A stretch of DNA of 20,003 bases from Streptosporangiaceae bacterium (lineage in GTDB: Bacteria; Actinomycetota; Actinomycetes; Streptosporangiales; Streptosporangiaceae). The notes below the pieces were generated by a model. It was not told where the DNA came from and ran no database searches. It worked only from the letters and a program-made list of their open reading frames with translations. Below are positions 6,856-13,871 of the stretch, one piece after another (within the stretch, counting starts at the first letter, position 1; every line of letters starts with the position of its first letter). The DNA lies in assembly GCA_025934635.1 (NCBI GenBank), contig JAICWX010000153.1, positions 1 through 20,003 on the forward strand. The letters run 5' to 3'. The translations under genes and the position numbers were made by a program.

Positions 6856-8130
6856 ATGCACGTCTTCACCACGGGCCTCGCGGCCGTCCGCCGCCGTCCC
6901 GGTTCTGGCCTGCCTTACCTCGTCATGTCCGGACTGCTGTGGGGCACCGGCGGGCTGACCGGCAGCCTGCTGGGCCGCGAGGCCGGCCTGTCCGCCATCG
7001 CCGTCGCCGCCTACCGGCTCGCCGCCGGCGGCCTGCTTATCGTCGCCTTCCGCACGCTGACCGGCCGCCCCTGGCCCGCCGGGCGCGCGGCCTGGACCCG
7101 GATCACCGCGATCGGCCTGCTGGCCGCGTTCTATCAGAGCTGCTACTTCACGGCCGTCTCGCTGACCTCGGTGCCGCTGGCGACGCTGGTCACGATCGGC
7201 TCCGCCCCGGTCATCGTGCTCGTCGCGTCACGGGTAGCCGGGCGGCACGCCGCCGCCACCACCGCCCTGGCCGTGACCGGACTGGGCCTGCTGGTCGGCC
7301 TGCCCTCCGGGTTCGGCGAGACCGCGGTACTGGCCAGCGCGGGCATGGCCGTGCTGGCCGCGGCGGGCTTCGCCGCGATCACCCTGATCGGCTCCCGGCC
7401 GGTGCCGGGCCTGGACGACCTCACCGTGACCGGCTTCGGCTTCACCATCGGCGGCCTGGCCCTGATGCCGCTGGCGGAGCTGACCGGGGGCATCGGCTTC
7501 CGGCCGGCCCCCGCGTCCATCGGGCTGCTGATCGCGCTGGGCACCGGACCGACCGCCGTGGCCTACACGCTGTTCTTCCGCGGCCTGCGGTCCGCCGCGC
7601 CGGGCACGGCCGCCCTGCTGGCCCTGCTCGAGCCGCTGACCAGTGCCGTCCTCGCGGACCTGCTGCTCGGCGAGCGGCTCAGCATGACCGGGATCGCGGG
7701 GGCAGCCGCCATCGGCGCGGCCGTGATCATCACCGTGCGCGCGAACCGCGGCGCTGACCGCGTTGGCGGCGACGATGGCGGCGATGCTCAGCCAGGCCTG
7801 CCAGGACAGCGGCTGCCGCAGGATCACCAGGCCGGTGAGCGCGGCCAGGACCGGGTGGACGCTCATGAAGATGCCGAAGTATCCGGCCGGAACCCGGCGC
7901 AGCGCGAGCAGGTCGAGCAGGAAGGGAACCGCCGAGGACAACACCCCGGCCGCGGCGGCGCACGCCAGCGCGCCGGCCGTCGGCGGGTGGCGGACCAGCA
8001 CCACGATGCCGACCGGCACGAAAAACAGCGCGGAGGCGCCCGCGGCCGCAGCCGGCCCCTCAGCGCCCGGCAGCTGTCGCCCGACCTGGCGGTTGAGCAG
8101 GATGTAGGCGGCCCAGCAGGCCGCGGCTAG
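6856..8130 (+). CDS. EamA/DMT-family exporter; conserved part ends near 7757, then reads on antisense to the next gene
   Basis: The conserved part (about 300 residues) is a ten-helix drug/metabolite transporter with two EamA repeats. Repeat 1 contains YLVMSGLLWGTGGLTG and repeat 2 ends in LLALLEPLTSAVLADLLLGERL, a typical second-repeat signature. The ATG at 6856 has AGGAG 10 nt upstream. After VIITVRANRG (to about 7750) the frame does not stop. It runs to 8130 as a Gln/Arg/Gly-rich tail that is merely the complement of the opposing EamA gene. A TGA sits at 7755-7757 one frame off; one extra base upstream would make it the natural stop and give 300 residues. The true product is probably that shorter protein. 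The substrate is unknown; amino acids or metabolites are usual for the family. Confidence 0.85.
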   Translation: MHVFTTGLAAVRRRPGSGLPYLVMSGLLWGTGGLTGSLLGREAGLSAIAVAAYRLAAGGLLIVAFRTLTGRPWPAGRAAWTRITAIGLLAAFYQSCYFTAVSLTSVPLATLVTIGSAPVIVLVASRVAGRHAAATTALAVTGLGLLVGLPSGFGETAVLASAGMAVLAAAGFAAITLIGSRPVPGLDDLTVTGFGFTIGGLALMPLAELTGGIGFRPAPASIGLLIALGTGPTAVAYTLFFRGLRSAAPGTAALLALLEPLTSAVLADLLLGERLSMTGIAGAAAIGAAVIITVRANRGADRVGGDDGGDAQPGLPGQRLPQDHQAGERGQDRVDAHEDAEVSGRNPAQREQVEQEGNRRGQHPGRGGARQRAGRRRVADQHHDADRHEKQRGGARGRSRPLSARQLSPDLAVEQDVGGPAGRG

Positions 8131-8640
8131 CACGCCGAGGCCGATGCCGGCGTAGTCGGTGGCCGGCCGCGGGCGGGTCAGTGCGACCACGCCCGCGCCG
8201 GCCATCAGCGCGCACGCCAGGTCCGCCCGGCGGCGCGATGCGGCCAGGGCGACGGCCAGCGGTCCGAGGAACTCCAGGGTGACCGCCAGCCCGAGGCCGA
8301 GCCGGCCGATCGCGCTGTACAGGGACAGGTTCATGGTGGCGTAGACCGCCGCGAGAAGCAGCACGAGACGCCGCTGGGCCCAGGTGAACGAACGCCAGCG
8401 GGGGCGCCCGGCGGCCAGCAGCACGACGGCGGCGATCCACTGGCGCACGGCGACCACGCCGGCCGGCCCGATCGTCCCGAACGCCAGCACCCCGGCCGCC
8501 GCGCCGAGCTGGTTGGACAGGGCGCCCCCCAGCATCATGGCCGGGCCCGCCCACGGCCCGGCACCGAGCGGGAGGGTGCCGGCCGGCCGGGCGCCGGGGC
8601 GGGCACCGGGGGCCAGCTGAACATCGGGGGCGGCGGTCAT
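7228..8640 (-). CDS. EamA/RhtA-like exporter; conserved part ends near 7730, then reads on antisense to the first EamA gene
   Basis: The conserved part is a ten-helix EamA transporter (about 303 residues). It has GALSNQLGAAAGVLAF at helix 1, YATMNLSLYSAIGRLGLGLAVTLEFLGPLAVAL at the first-repeat end and PAGYFGIFMSVHPVLAALTGLVILRQPLSWQAW near the C-terminus, closest in style to the RhtA/threonine-homoserine exporter branch. After NAVSAAVRA the frame continues without a stop to 7228 across the opposing gene. A double stop TGATGA (7732-7727 on the minus strand) lies one frame off, again restored by one added base. The ATG at 8640 has GGGAAAGG about 12-19 nt upstream. It is divergent from the LysR gene, which probably controls it. 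Confidence 0.85.
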   Translation of the reverse strand: MTAAPDVQLAPGARPGARPAGTLPLGAGPWAGPAMMLGGALSNQLGAAAGVLAFGTIGPAGVVAVRQWIAAVVLLAAGRPRWRSFTWAQRRLVLLLAAVYATMNLSLYSAIGRLGLGLAVTLEFLGPLAVALAASRRRADLACALMAGAGVVALTRPRPATDYAGIGLGVLAAACWAAYILLNRQVGRQLPGAEGPAAAAGASALFFVPVGIVVLVRHPPTAGALACAAAAGVLSSAVPFLLDLLALRRVPAGYFGIFMSVHPVLAALTGLVILRQPLSWQAWLSIAAIVAANAVSAAVRAHGDDHGRADGGCPRDPGHAEPLAEQQVREDGTGQRLEQGQQGGRARRGGPQAAEEQRVGHGGRSGAQRDQQPDGRGGRPEADAPGQLRQRHQGQAADGEAEAGHGEVVQARHRPGADQGDRGEARRGQHGHARAGQYRGLAEPGGQADQQAQSGHGQGGGGGGVPPGYP

Positions 8641-8711
8641 ACCGCCAGGGTGTGCCTTTCCCGTGATTGCGTAAAATGCATAACGGCCATCATCTATACA
8701 CTTCGGTTATG
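8641..8711. promoter_or_regulatory. Divergent EamA/LysR control region
   Basis: The 68-bp gap between the two divergent starts is AT-rich for this window. CATAAC (8679-8684) and GTTATG (8706-8711) form an inverted repeat whose right arm covers the LysR start codon, a plausible LysR-type binding site. TATACA (8695-8700) would suit a -10 box for lysR with almost no leader. Confidence 0.5.
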
Positions 8712-9563
8712 AATGTAAAGCTGCGTCAGCTGCGCTGCCTAGTCGCCATCGCGGACGCCGGCAGCTTCACCGACGCCGCCATCGACCTGGGCATCTCCCA
8801 GGCGGCCGCGTCCCGCACGCTGGCGTCGCTCGAATCGGCGCTCGGCGTCCGGCTGCTGCGGCGCACCACCCGGGAAGTCGCCCTCACCGCCGCCGGGCGC
8901 CGGGTGCTCGCACCCGCGCGGCGCGCCCTGGCCGCGGCCGGCGACGTGGCCCGGGAGGCGGCCGCCGGGCACACCCGGCTGCGCATCGGCTACGCCTGGT
9001 CGGCCATGGGACGGCACACCGTGGCGTTCCAGCGCCGCTGGGCGGCCGAGCAGCCGGACACCGAGCTCCAGCTGATCCGGACCAACTCCGGCACCGCCGG
9101 CCTGGCCGAGGGCGCCTGTGACCTCGCGGTCATCCGCACCGAGCCGGACCGGCACCGCTTCCGCGACGCCATCGTCGGCCTGGAGCGCCGGTACTGCGCG
9201 ATGGCCGCCGACGACCCGTGGGCGGCCCGGCGCTCGCTGCGGCTGGCCGAGATCAGCGGGCGCGTCCTGGTCATCGACCAGCGGACCGGCACGACCACCC
9301 CGGACCTGTGGCCGGCCGGGGCGCGGCCGGCGATCGAGTACACCGGCGACATCGACGACTGGCTCGCCGCCATCAGCACCGGCCGCTACGTCGGCGTCAC
9401 CCCCGAATCCACGGTGACGCAGTATCCCCGGCCGGGCGTGGTCTACCGGCCGCTGCGGGATGCCCCGCCCGTCCCGGTCCGGCTGGCCTGGTGGCGCGAT
9501 GACGCGCACCCGGCCGCCGCGGCGGCCGTCGGGCTGCTCACCGCCCTGTACCGGGGTTCGTGA
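8709..9563 (+). CDS. LysR-family transcriptional regulator
   Basis: A 284-residue LysR-type regulator. The N-terminal winged HTH is clear: RQLRCLVAIADAGSFTDAAIDLGISQAAASRTLASLESALGVRLLRRTTREVALTAAG (split by the usual turn near residue 30). From about residue 90 the effector-binding domain starts with TRLRIGYAWSAMGRHT and reaches the C-terminus; it is a little short but complete. The ATG at 8709 is chosen because LysR proteins begin within a few residues of the xLRQLRCLV helix; an in-frame codon at 8667 would add an unlikely lead. It is divergent from the second EamA gene, the classic layout of a regulator with its exporter target. The effector is unknown. Confidence 0.93.
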   Translation: MNVKLRQLRCLVAIADAGSFTDAAIDLGISQAAASRTLASLESALGVRLLRRTTREVALTAAGRRVLAPARRALAAAGDVAREAAAGHTRLRIGYAWSAMGRHTVAFQRRWAAEQPDTELQLIRTNSGTAGLAEGACDLAVIRTEPDRHRFRDAIVGLERRYCAMAADDPWAARRSLRLAEISGRVLVIDQRTGTTTPDLWPAGARPAIEYTGDIDDWLAAISTGRYVGVTPESTVTQYPRPGVVYRPLRDAPPVPVRLAWWRDDAHPAAAAAVGLLTALYRGS

Positions 9564-9584
9564 GCGGGCGCCGCGTCAGCCCGC
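9564..9584. terminator. GC hairpin between convergent lysR and Clp-N genes
   Basis: GCGGGC (9564-9569) pairs with GCCCGC (9579-9584) around a 9-nt loop. It begins right after the lysR stop and includes the Clp-N stop codon, so it can end transcripts from both sides. There is no U-tract. Confidence 0.4.
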
Positions 9585-10298
9585 CTGCCGGTACCGGTCG
9601 AGGATCGCCGCCCGCAGCGCGGCCGCCCGCGTGCCCGCGGCGGACACGATGGGCGGCACCAGCCCGCTCTCGACGGTGGTGAGGGCGAGCGCGATGTGCA
9701 GCACGCCAATGTGCGCGTCGTCCCTGGCGGCTGCCTCGCGCAGGGTGAGGAAGAGGATCTTCTTGGACGCCGGGGTGAACGGGACATGCCCGCCGGGCAG
9801 CGGCCCCGGAGCGCGGTAGCGGCCGGTCACGGCCGGAGGATCCCGCAGCGGGCCGATCCCGGGCGCGCGGACGCCGATCCGCCGGGCCCGGTGCTTGCGG
9901 CGCCAGCCGCGCACGGTCCGGGGCGGGCGCAGGCCCGGGTACCGGGGCCGGCCCTGATGCGCCGCCTGGGCGGCGCTGATGAGCGCCTGCGGCCCGAACG
10001 ACGCCTCGATCCTGGCCCGCACCGCGTCCAGGTCGATCCCGATGGTGGCCAGCGCGTCCCGGTCGAGCCCGGCGAACAGGCCGCCCCCGGCGCCGAGCCC
10101 GGCCCGGCGGACGATCTCCTCCTCGACCAGGTCCGGCGTGACCCCCTGCGCGCGCATGACCGCGCTGGCCGGCGCGCCGGACGAGACGACAGCGAGCAGG
10201 ATGTGCTCACCGCCGACGTAGCGGTGCCCGAGCCGCCGGGCGTGCTCGGCGGCCTGCGCGATGAGGGTACGGGCCTCGGCGTCGAAGCGCTCGAGCAT
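9576..10298 (-). CDS. Stand-alone Clp N-terminal-domain protein (no ATPase), module 2
   Basis: A 240-residue paralogue of the protein at 2289-2861. Clp-N repeat 1 (about 1-66) is canonical: RLGHRYVGGEHILLAVV, with Glu31. Repeat 2 (about 174-236, FTPASKKILFLTLREAAARDDAHIGVLHIALAL) has lost the Glu of the GTEH motif. The shared middle segment DALATIGIDLDAVRARIEASFGPQAL is at 81-106. A basic, Pro-rich linker (about 116-170, including RGWRRKHRARR) separates the repeats and is absent from module 1. There is no Walker motif. The start ATG at 10298 overlaps the HTH stop as TGATG, with GGGAGG upstream inside the HTH gene, so translation is coupled. The role is inferred as sensor, decoy or co-repressor partner of the HTH protein. 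Confidence 0.87.
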   Translation of the reverse strand: MLERFDAEARTLIAQAAEHARRLGHRYVGGEHILLAVVSSGAPASAVMRAQGVTPDLVEEEIVRRAGLGAGGGLFAGLDRDALATIGIDLDAVRARIEASFGPQALISAAQAAHQGRPRYPGLRPPRTVRGWRRKHRARRIGVRAPGIGPLRDPPAVTGRYRAPGPLPGGHVPFTPASKKILFLTLREAAARDDAHIGVLHIALALTTVESGLVPPIVSAAGTRAAALRAAILDRYRQAG

Positions 10299-10519
10299 CA
10301 ATGCCTCCCGATCCGCCGGCCGTATTTGCGGTGCACGGTCTGCTTGGTCACGCCGAGCCGCTCCGCGATGTCCTGCCACGACCAGCCGAGCTCGCGCGCG
10401 GCCTGCACCTGGAGTACCTCCAGCCGCTCGGACAGGGCCCGCAGGGCCGCCACCGCGCGCAGCCCGACATCAGGGTCGCTGCTGGTGGCGCCCTCGGCGA
10501 TTTCGAGTACGGGTTCCAT
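10298..10519 (-). CDS. 73-residue helix-turn-helix protein, probable autorepressor, module 2
   Basis: A 73-residue HTH protein that aligns without gaps to the one at 2881-3102, with about 42 identical positions by eye. The HTH is GWSWQDIAERLGVTKQTVHRK. The recognition helix differs (TKQTVHRKYGRR against SRQAVHKKHARR), matching a change in the inner bases of its operators. The shared core SSDP..GLRAVAAL and LQV..AR suggests a common dimer interface. Its ATG at 10519 lies 9 nt past the -10 box with only five bases between it and the proximal operator, so the mRNA is probably leaderless. It is translationally coupled to the Clp-N gene. Autorepression is inferred from operator position; no other targets are visible in the window. 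Confidence 0.85.
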   Translation of the reverse strand: MEPVLEIAEGATSSDPDVGLRAVAALRALSERLEVLQVQAARELGWSWQDIAERLGVTKQTVHRKYGRRIGRH

Positions 10520-10524
10520 AACTC

Positions 10525-10567
10525 GTCAGCATATGCTGACAAGCCAGCATCGTCAACATATGCTGAC
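10525..10567 (-). promoter_or_regulatory. Tandem 16-bp operators overlapping a leaderless promoter, module 2
   Basis: The proximal palindrome GTCAGCATATGCTGAC (10525-10540, perfect) and the distal GTCAACATATGCTGAC (10552-10567, one mismatched pair) have centres 27 bp apart, exactly as in module 1. On the minus strand -35 TTGACG (10556-10551) lies in the distal copy. -10 TATGCT (10533-10528) lies in the proximal copy, with a 17-bp spacer. Outer GTCA/TGAC bases match module 1 and inner bases differ. Confidence 0.8.
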
Positions 10568-10598
10568 GAAAGACGGGATGCGCGCTGCCGGCGGTACC

Positions 10599-11591
10599 TC
10601 AGGCCCGTCCGAGGGCGGCCAGCAGCTCGTGTTCGCGTTTCGCGGTCAGGCCCGCCTTCCGCGGCCGGTCCAGGCCCTGCTCGCGTTCCCAGGCGAGCAC
10701 GTCGGCCTGGAGCTCGGCTCGCGGCCGGTGCCGCAGCCCGGCGTCCGCGGCGGCCTGGCCGCTGCGGGTGGCGAAGCCGTCCCAGCCCGGCTCGGCGACC
10801 CACAGCGGCAGCGACTCCGGGCCCGCCCACTCGGCGACCCCCTGCTCGGCCAGCCAGGCCTGGTCCGCCTCGACGACCGGCCCGGTGTGCCCGGCGATCG
10901 CCCGGGCCTGCTCGACCCAGGTCCCGAACCGAACGACCGGGCCGACCGCGTCATAGGTCCCGGTGATCCCGCCCTGCGCGCAGGCCAGCAGCCAGCCGGT
11001 CAGGTCCCGGGCGTCGATGACCTGCGTCGCCATGTCCGGCACGGCGGGCACGAGCATCGGGCCCTGCGGGTCGCGCGCGGCCCGTGCCACCCAGTAGCCG
11101 GTGCGCCCGCTGTGATCGCCGGGGCCGCCGATGAGCCCGGCCCGCGCGATCACCAGCCGGCCGCCTGCGCGCGCGGCGCTGGCCTGCTCGCAGGCCACCT
11201 TGGCCTCGCCGTACTGCTCGGCACCGGCCTCGTCACGCTCGTCCGGGGGGAGCAGCGGCTCGGACTCGCCGGCGCCGGCCTTGGCGTGCGAGGCGTAGAC
11301 GCTGACCGACGAGACGTAGGTCCAGTGCGCCGCCCGCTCGCCGAGTGCCGCCAGCGCGCCGCGGACGAGGCCGGGCTGCCAGGAGACCTCCATCACCGCG
11401 TCCCAGTCCCGGCCCCGCACCTGGTCGTAGGCGTCGTCCCGGCGCCGGTCGGCGGCCACGAGGACGGCGCCGTCGGCGACCGGGCCGCTGTCACCGCGGG
11501 CCAGGCAGGTCACCGCGTGCCCGCGCCGCATCGCCTGCCCGGCTATCTCACGGCCCAGCCAGGCGGTTCCGCCGAGTATCAGAAACTTCAT
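10599..11591 (-). CDS. NAD-dependent epimerase/dehydratase-like (extended SDR) protein
   Basis: A 330-residue extended short-chain dehydrogenase-like protein. The Rossmann start [13 protein letters not shown] has the nucleotide-binding GGTxxLG, with Trp in place of the more usual Phe. The catalytic-type motif YGEAK (Tyr127, Lys131) and the upstream VSSVSVY are present, so it is probably active as a reductase or epimerase on a nucleotide-linked or sugar-like substrate. Proteins of this style are usually annotated only as NAD-dependent epimerase/dehydratase. The ATG at 11591 is chosen since MKFLILGG is the canonical start; upstream codons add only DDP. The RBS is weak (GGAT). It is divergent from the membrane protein gene; its 3' end lies 31 bp from the module 2 operators. 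Confidence 0.88.
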   Translation of the reverse strand: MKFLILGGTAWLGREIAGQAMRRGHAVTCLARGDSGPVADGAVLVAADRRRDDAYDQVRGRDWDAVMEVSWQPGLVRGALAALGERAAHWTYVSSVSVYASHAKAGAGESEPLLPPDERDEAGAEQYGEAKVACEQASAARAGGRLVIARAGLIGGPGDHSGRTGYWVARAARDPQGPMLVPAVPDMATQVIDARDLTGWLLACAQGGITGTYDAVGPVVRFGTWVEQARAIAGHTGPVVEADQAWLAEQGVAEWAGPESLPLWVAEPGWDGFATRSGQAAADAGLRHRPRAELQADVLAWEREQGLDRPRKAGLTAKREHELLAALGRA

Positions 11592-11774
11592 AGGATCATC
11601 CAACCGCGTCGGTGACGCGCATGGTGCCTGAGCGACACCTGTACGCCGCGGATGGGAAAGTCAGCAAGGCTTGAGAAACCGCTCAGCCAGCCTCCAGGCC
11701 GGCTTTCTAAGTTTCGGTAAGGTTCGGCGACATAACGGTGCGGGCTGTGGCAGGAGTCAGGAAGGGCTTGAGTC
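11592..11774. promoter_or_regulatory. Divergent intergenic region between SDR and eight-helix membrane protein genes
   Basis: A small perfect hairpin CGCGTC-GGT-GACGCG (11605-11619) lies just upstream of the SDR start. TGAG...CTCA forms a short inverted repeat near 11678-11691. TTTCGG and GTTCGG repeat in tandem near 11711-11728. AGGAAGG (11759-11765) is a good ribosome-binding site for the GTG at 11775. No convincing -35/-10 pair was identified on either strand. Confidence 0.35.
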
Positions 11775-13058
11775 GTGTTTGACAAGGTCACTATTGCGTA
11801 CCGGGGAGCCGGCTACGAGCTAGGCCAGGGCCGGGGCTTCTACGGCGTGTGGGCCGTGGGCGCGCCCCGGCATGAGCCGCTGCAGCAGTGGGCGGAGACC
11901 CCCGAGGGCTGGAACGCCGCGTGGACCCGGTTCGCGAGCATGGAGGCGCCGGGCACGATCGTCCCGGTCGGGCGGGGCAATCCCCCCGTGGGCTCGAGCG
12001 GGTCCCCCGTGAGCGACGGCTCCGGTCCCGCCGCGGCCCCGTACGGCACCGGGCCGGCGGCGGTCCGGAAAGGCGGCGCCTTCGTCGCGGCGGCGCTGCT
12101 CGGCGTGGGCGTCATCCTGGGCGTGGCCGGGCTCTTCCCCGGGTACCTGGGCAGCGTCAGCCTCGCTGACCGCACCGACCAGGTTCTCCCGCACGCCATC
12201 TACCTAGGCGGCTGGACCCTGAGCGCGCTGCTCATCGTCCTCGGCGGCGCCCGGCTGCGGATCGGCGCGCTGCTCAGCCTGGGCCTGAGCGCGGTCACGT
12301 TCGGCCTGTTCTTCTCCGACGTCGGCCTGGCCACCTCCGGGACGGGAGCTTCCGGCGGCGCCGGCCTCATCTTGTCCGCCGTCGGCTGGGCCGCCTGCAC
12401 CGCCGGCGCGGTCCTCGCGTTCCTGCTCCGCCCGGCGGCGGCCGGCCGGACCGGCTCGCTGGGCCGGCCGAGCGGCGCCGCGCTCGGCCCCGCCGTGATG
12501 CTGATCCTGGCGGGCCTCGGCGTGGCCGCCGCGTTCGCCCCGGCGTGGGACAGCTTCACGCTGCGCACGGCGGCCGGGCAGACCCAGTCGCTGACGCTGG
12601 GCGACGCCTTCTCCGGAACCACTCCGGGCCTGGTGATCACCGGCGACGTGCTGGTGATGCTCGCGGTCGCCGTGACGGTCGTCGTCGCCGCGTTCTGGCG
12701 ACCCGTCCGGCACGGGGGCGTGCTCCTCGCCGGGGCCGCCATCCCGATGGCGGCGCAGGCCATCTCGGCCCTCGTGCAGGCTAGCGAGCCCGCCTCGCCC
12801 GCCCAGTTCGGGATCTCGAACGGGCAGGCCACGCAGCTCGGGCTCACGATCAGCTCCGGCCTCACGCCGGCGTTCTGGATCTACTGCGCGTTCCTGGCCG
12901 TGCTGCTCGTCTCGTGCGCGTGGATGCTCTTCACGCCGCAGCAGGCCTTCGCGCCCGAACCGGTCCCGCCGGCCGGCGCCGGCGGCTACGGCCAGGCTGC
13001 GCCGCAGCCCGAAGGGCTCCCCGCCGAGCCGCAGCACAGCGACAGCCCGGCCGGCTGA
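11775..13058 (+). CDS. Uncharacterised eight-helix membrane protein with Trp-rich N-terminal module
   Basis: A 427-residue protein of unknown function. Residues 1-65 form a soluble module with a distinctive pattern (GRGFYGVWAVGAPRHEPLQQ, then ETPEGWNAAWTRF, then GTIVPVG). A Gly/Ser/Pro linker (about 66-95) follows, then eight hydrophobic segments (about 98-122, 140-160, 163-185, 193-216, 234-254, 286-312, 314-334 and 364-388). A Pro/Gln-rich cytosolic tail (about 392-427) ends the protein. No transporter or enzyme motif is recognisable. I believe the Trp-rich module recurs in front of membrane domains in actinomycetes, but this is from memory. GTG at 11775 has AGGAAGG at good spacing. It is divergent from the SDR gene and convergent with the MBL gene. 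Confidence 0.82.
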   Translation: MFDKVTIAYRGAGYELGQGRGFYGVWAVGAPRHEPLQQWAETPEGWNAAWTRFASMEAPGTIVPVGRGNPPVGSSGSPVSDGSGPAAAPYGTGPAAVRKGGAFVAAALLGVGVILGVAGLFPGYLGSVSLADRTDQVLPHAIYLGGWTLSALLIVLGGARLRIGALLSLGLSAVTFGLFFSDVGLATSGTGASGGAGLILSAVGWAACTAGAVLAFLLRPAAAGRTGSLGRPSGAALGPAVMLILAGLGVAAAFAPAWDSFTLRTAAGQTQSLTLGDAFSGTTPGLVITGDVLVMLAVAVTVVVAAFWRPVRHGGVLLAGAAIPMAAQAISALVQASEPASPAQFGISNGQATQLGLTISSGLTPAFWIYCAFLAVLLVSCAWMLFTPQQAFAPEPVPPAGAGGYGQAAPQPEGLPAEPQHSDSPAG

Positions 13059-13065
13059 CCCGGCC
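13049..13065. terminator. GC hairpin between convergent membrane-protein and MBL genes
   Basis: GGCCGG (13049-13054) pairs with CCGGCC (13060-13065) around a 5-nt loop that contains the stop codon of the upstream gene. It lies within the 18-bp gap zone between convergent genes. No U-tract follows. Confidence 0.35.
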
Positions 13066-13076
13066 ACCGGACGCCG

Positions 13077-13850
13077 CTAGTCCTGGAAGTAGCGCACCTG
13101 GTTCTCGTGCATGGTCCGCATCCACTCCGGGCTGTCCGCGGTCAGCCGCGGGTCCTGATACGGCCGCCCGGCCGACACCGCGTCCAGGTAAGCGGTATCG
13201 AGGTCGAGCCGCCTGCGCATCTCGGCGGCATCCCCGACATGACCGTGTCCGGGCACCACGTGCCGGACGCCGGACACGGCCGCCAGCCGCTTGACCCCGG
13301 TCCGGTAGTCCCCGAGCGGATCCGCCGCGATCGTGTCGAGCAGCGGGATCTCGATGTCCGAGCACATGTCGCCGGCCAGCAGGACGCCGCTGTCCGGCAG
13401 GAAGACCGCCCCGTGCCCTGGCGCGTGGCCGTCGTGCACGATCAGCCTCGCTTCCGGCCCGTCCCACGGGATGGCCGGGGCGTCCAGGGCCTGCACCTTC
13501 CCCATCAGCTCCAGGTCCGAACCGGGCGCGGACTGGAGCACGTGCTCGACCATGCCGCCGCGTTCGGTCTCGAGGATAGCCACGGCGGCCGGAGCGATGT
13601 AGCGGGGCGCCGCCCCGAGCTCGGCGCTCCACAGCACATGGTCCCAGTGCGGATGGGTCGCCCAGGCCACCGCCGGGTGCAGGCCGAGGGCCGCTAGCTC
13701 ACCCGCCAGCGCGGCCAGGTCGGCCACGGTCACGCCCGGGTCGACCAGGAGGCAGCCGCCGGACGGCCCGACGACCACGGTGCTGGTGGTCACGGCGAAC
13801 GTGCTGGTCGTGACCAGCACGCCCGGCGCGACTTCGGTCAAGCGTCCCAT
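13077..13850 (-). CDS. MBL-fold metallo-hydrolase
   Basis: A 257-residue metallo-beta-lactamase-fold hydrolase. The metal site is complete: THPHWDH (His66, His68, Asp70, His71), His146 in GHAPGHG, Asp161 in LLAGDM and His202 in VVPGHGH, so a dinuclear zinc or iron site is expected. There is no signal peptide, which argues against a secreted beta-lactamase and for a cytosolic hydrolase of a thioester, lactone or small ester. It starts 21 bp downstream of the P450 stop in the same direction, so it is the last gene of a probable MMPL-P450-MBL operon. The P450 product or a related lactone may be its substrate, but that is inference. Confidence 0.92.
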   Translation of the reverse strand: MGRLTEVAPGVLVTTSTFAVTTSTVVVGPSGGCLLVDPGVTVADLAALAGELAALGLHPAVAWATHPHWDHVLWSAELGAAPRYIAPAAVAILETERGGMVEHVLQSAPGSDLELMGKVQALDAPAIPWDGPEARLIVHDGHAPGHGAVFLPDSGVLLAGDMCSDIEIPLLDTIAADPLGDYRTGVKRLAAVSGVRHVVPGHGHVGDAAEMRRRLDLDTAYLDAVSAGRPYQDPRLTADSPEWMRTMHENQVRYFQD

Positions 13851-13871
13851 CGAACCGGTATACCACCAGCC

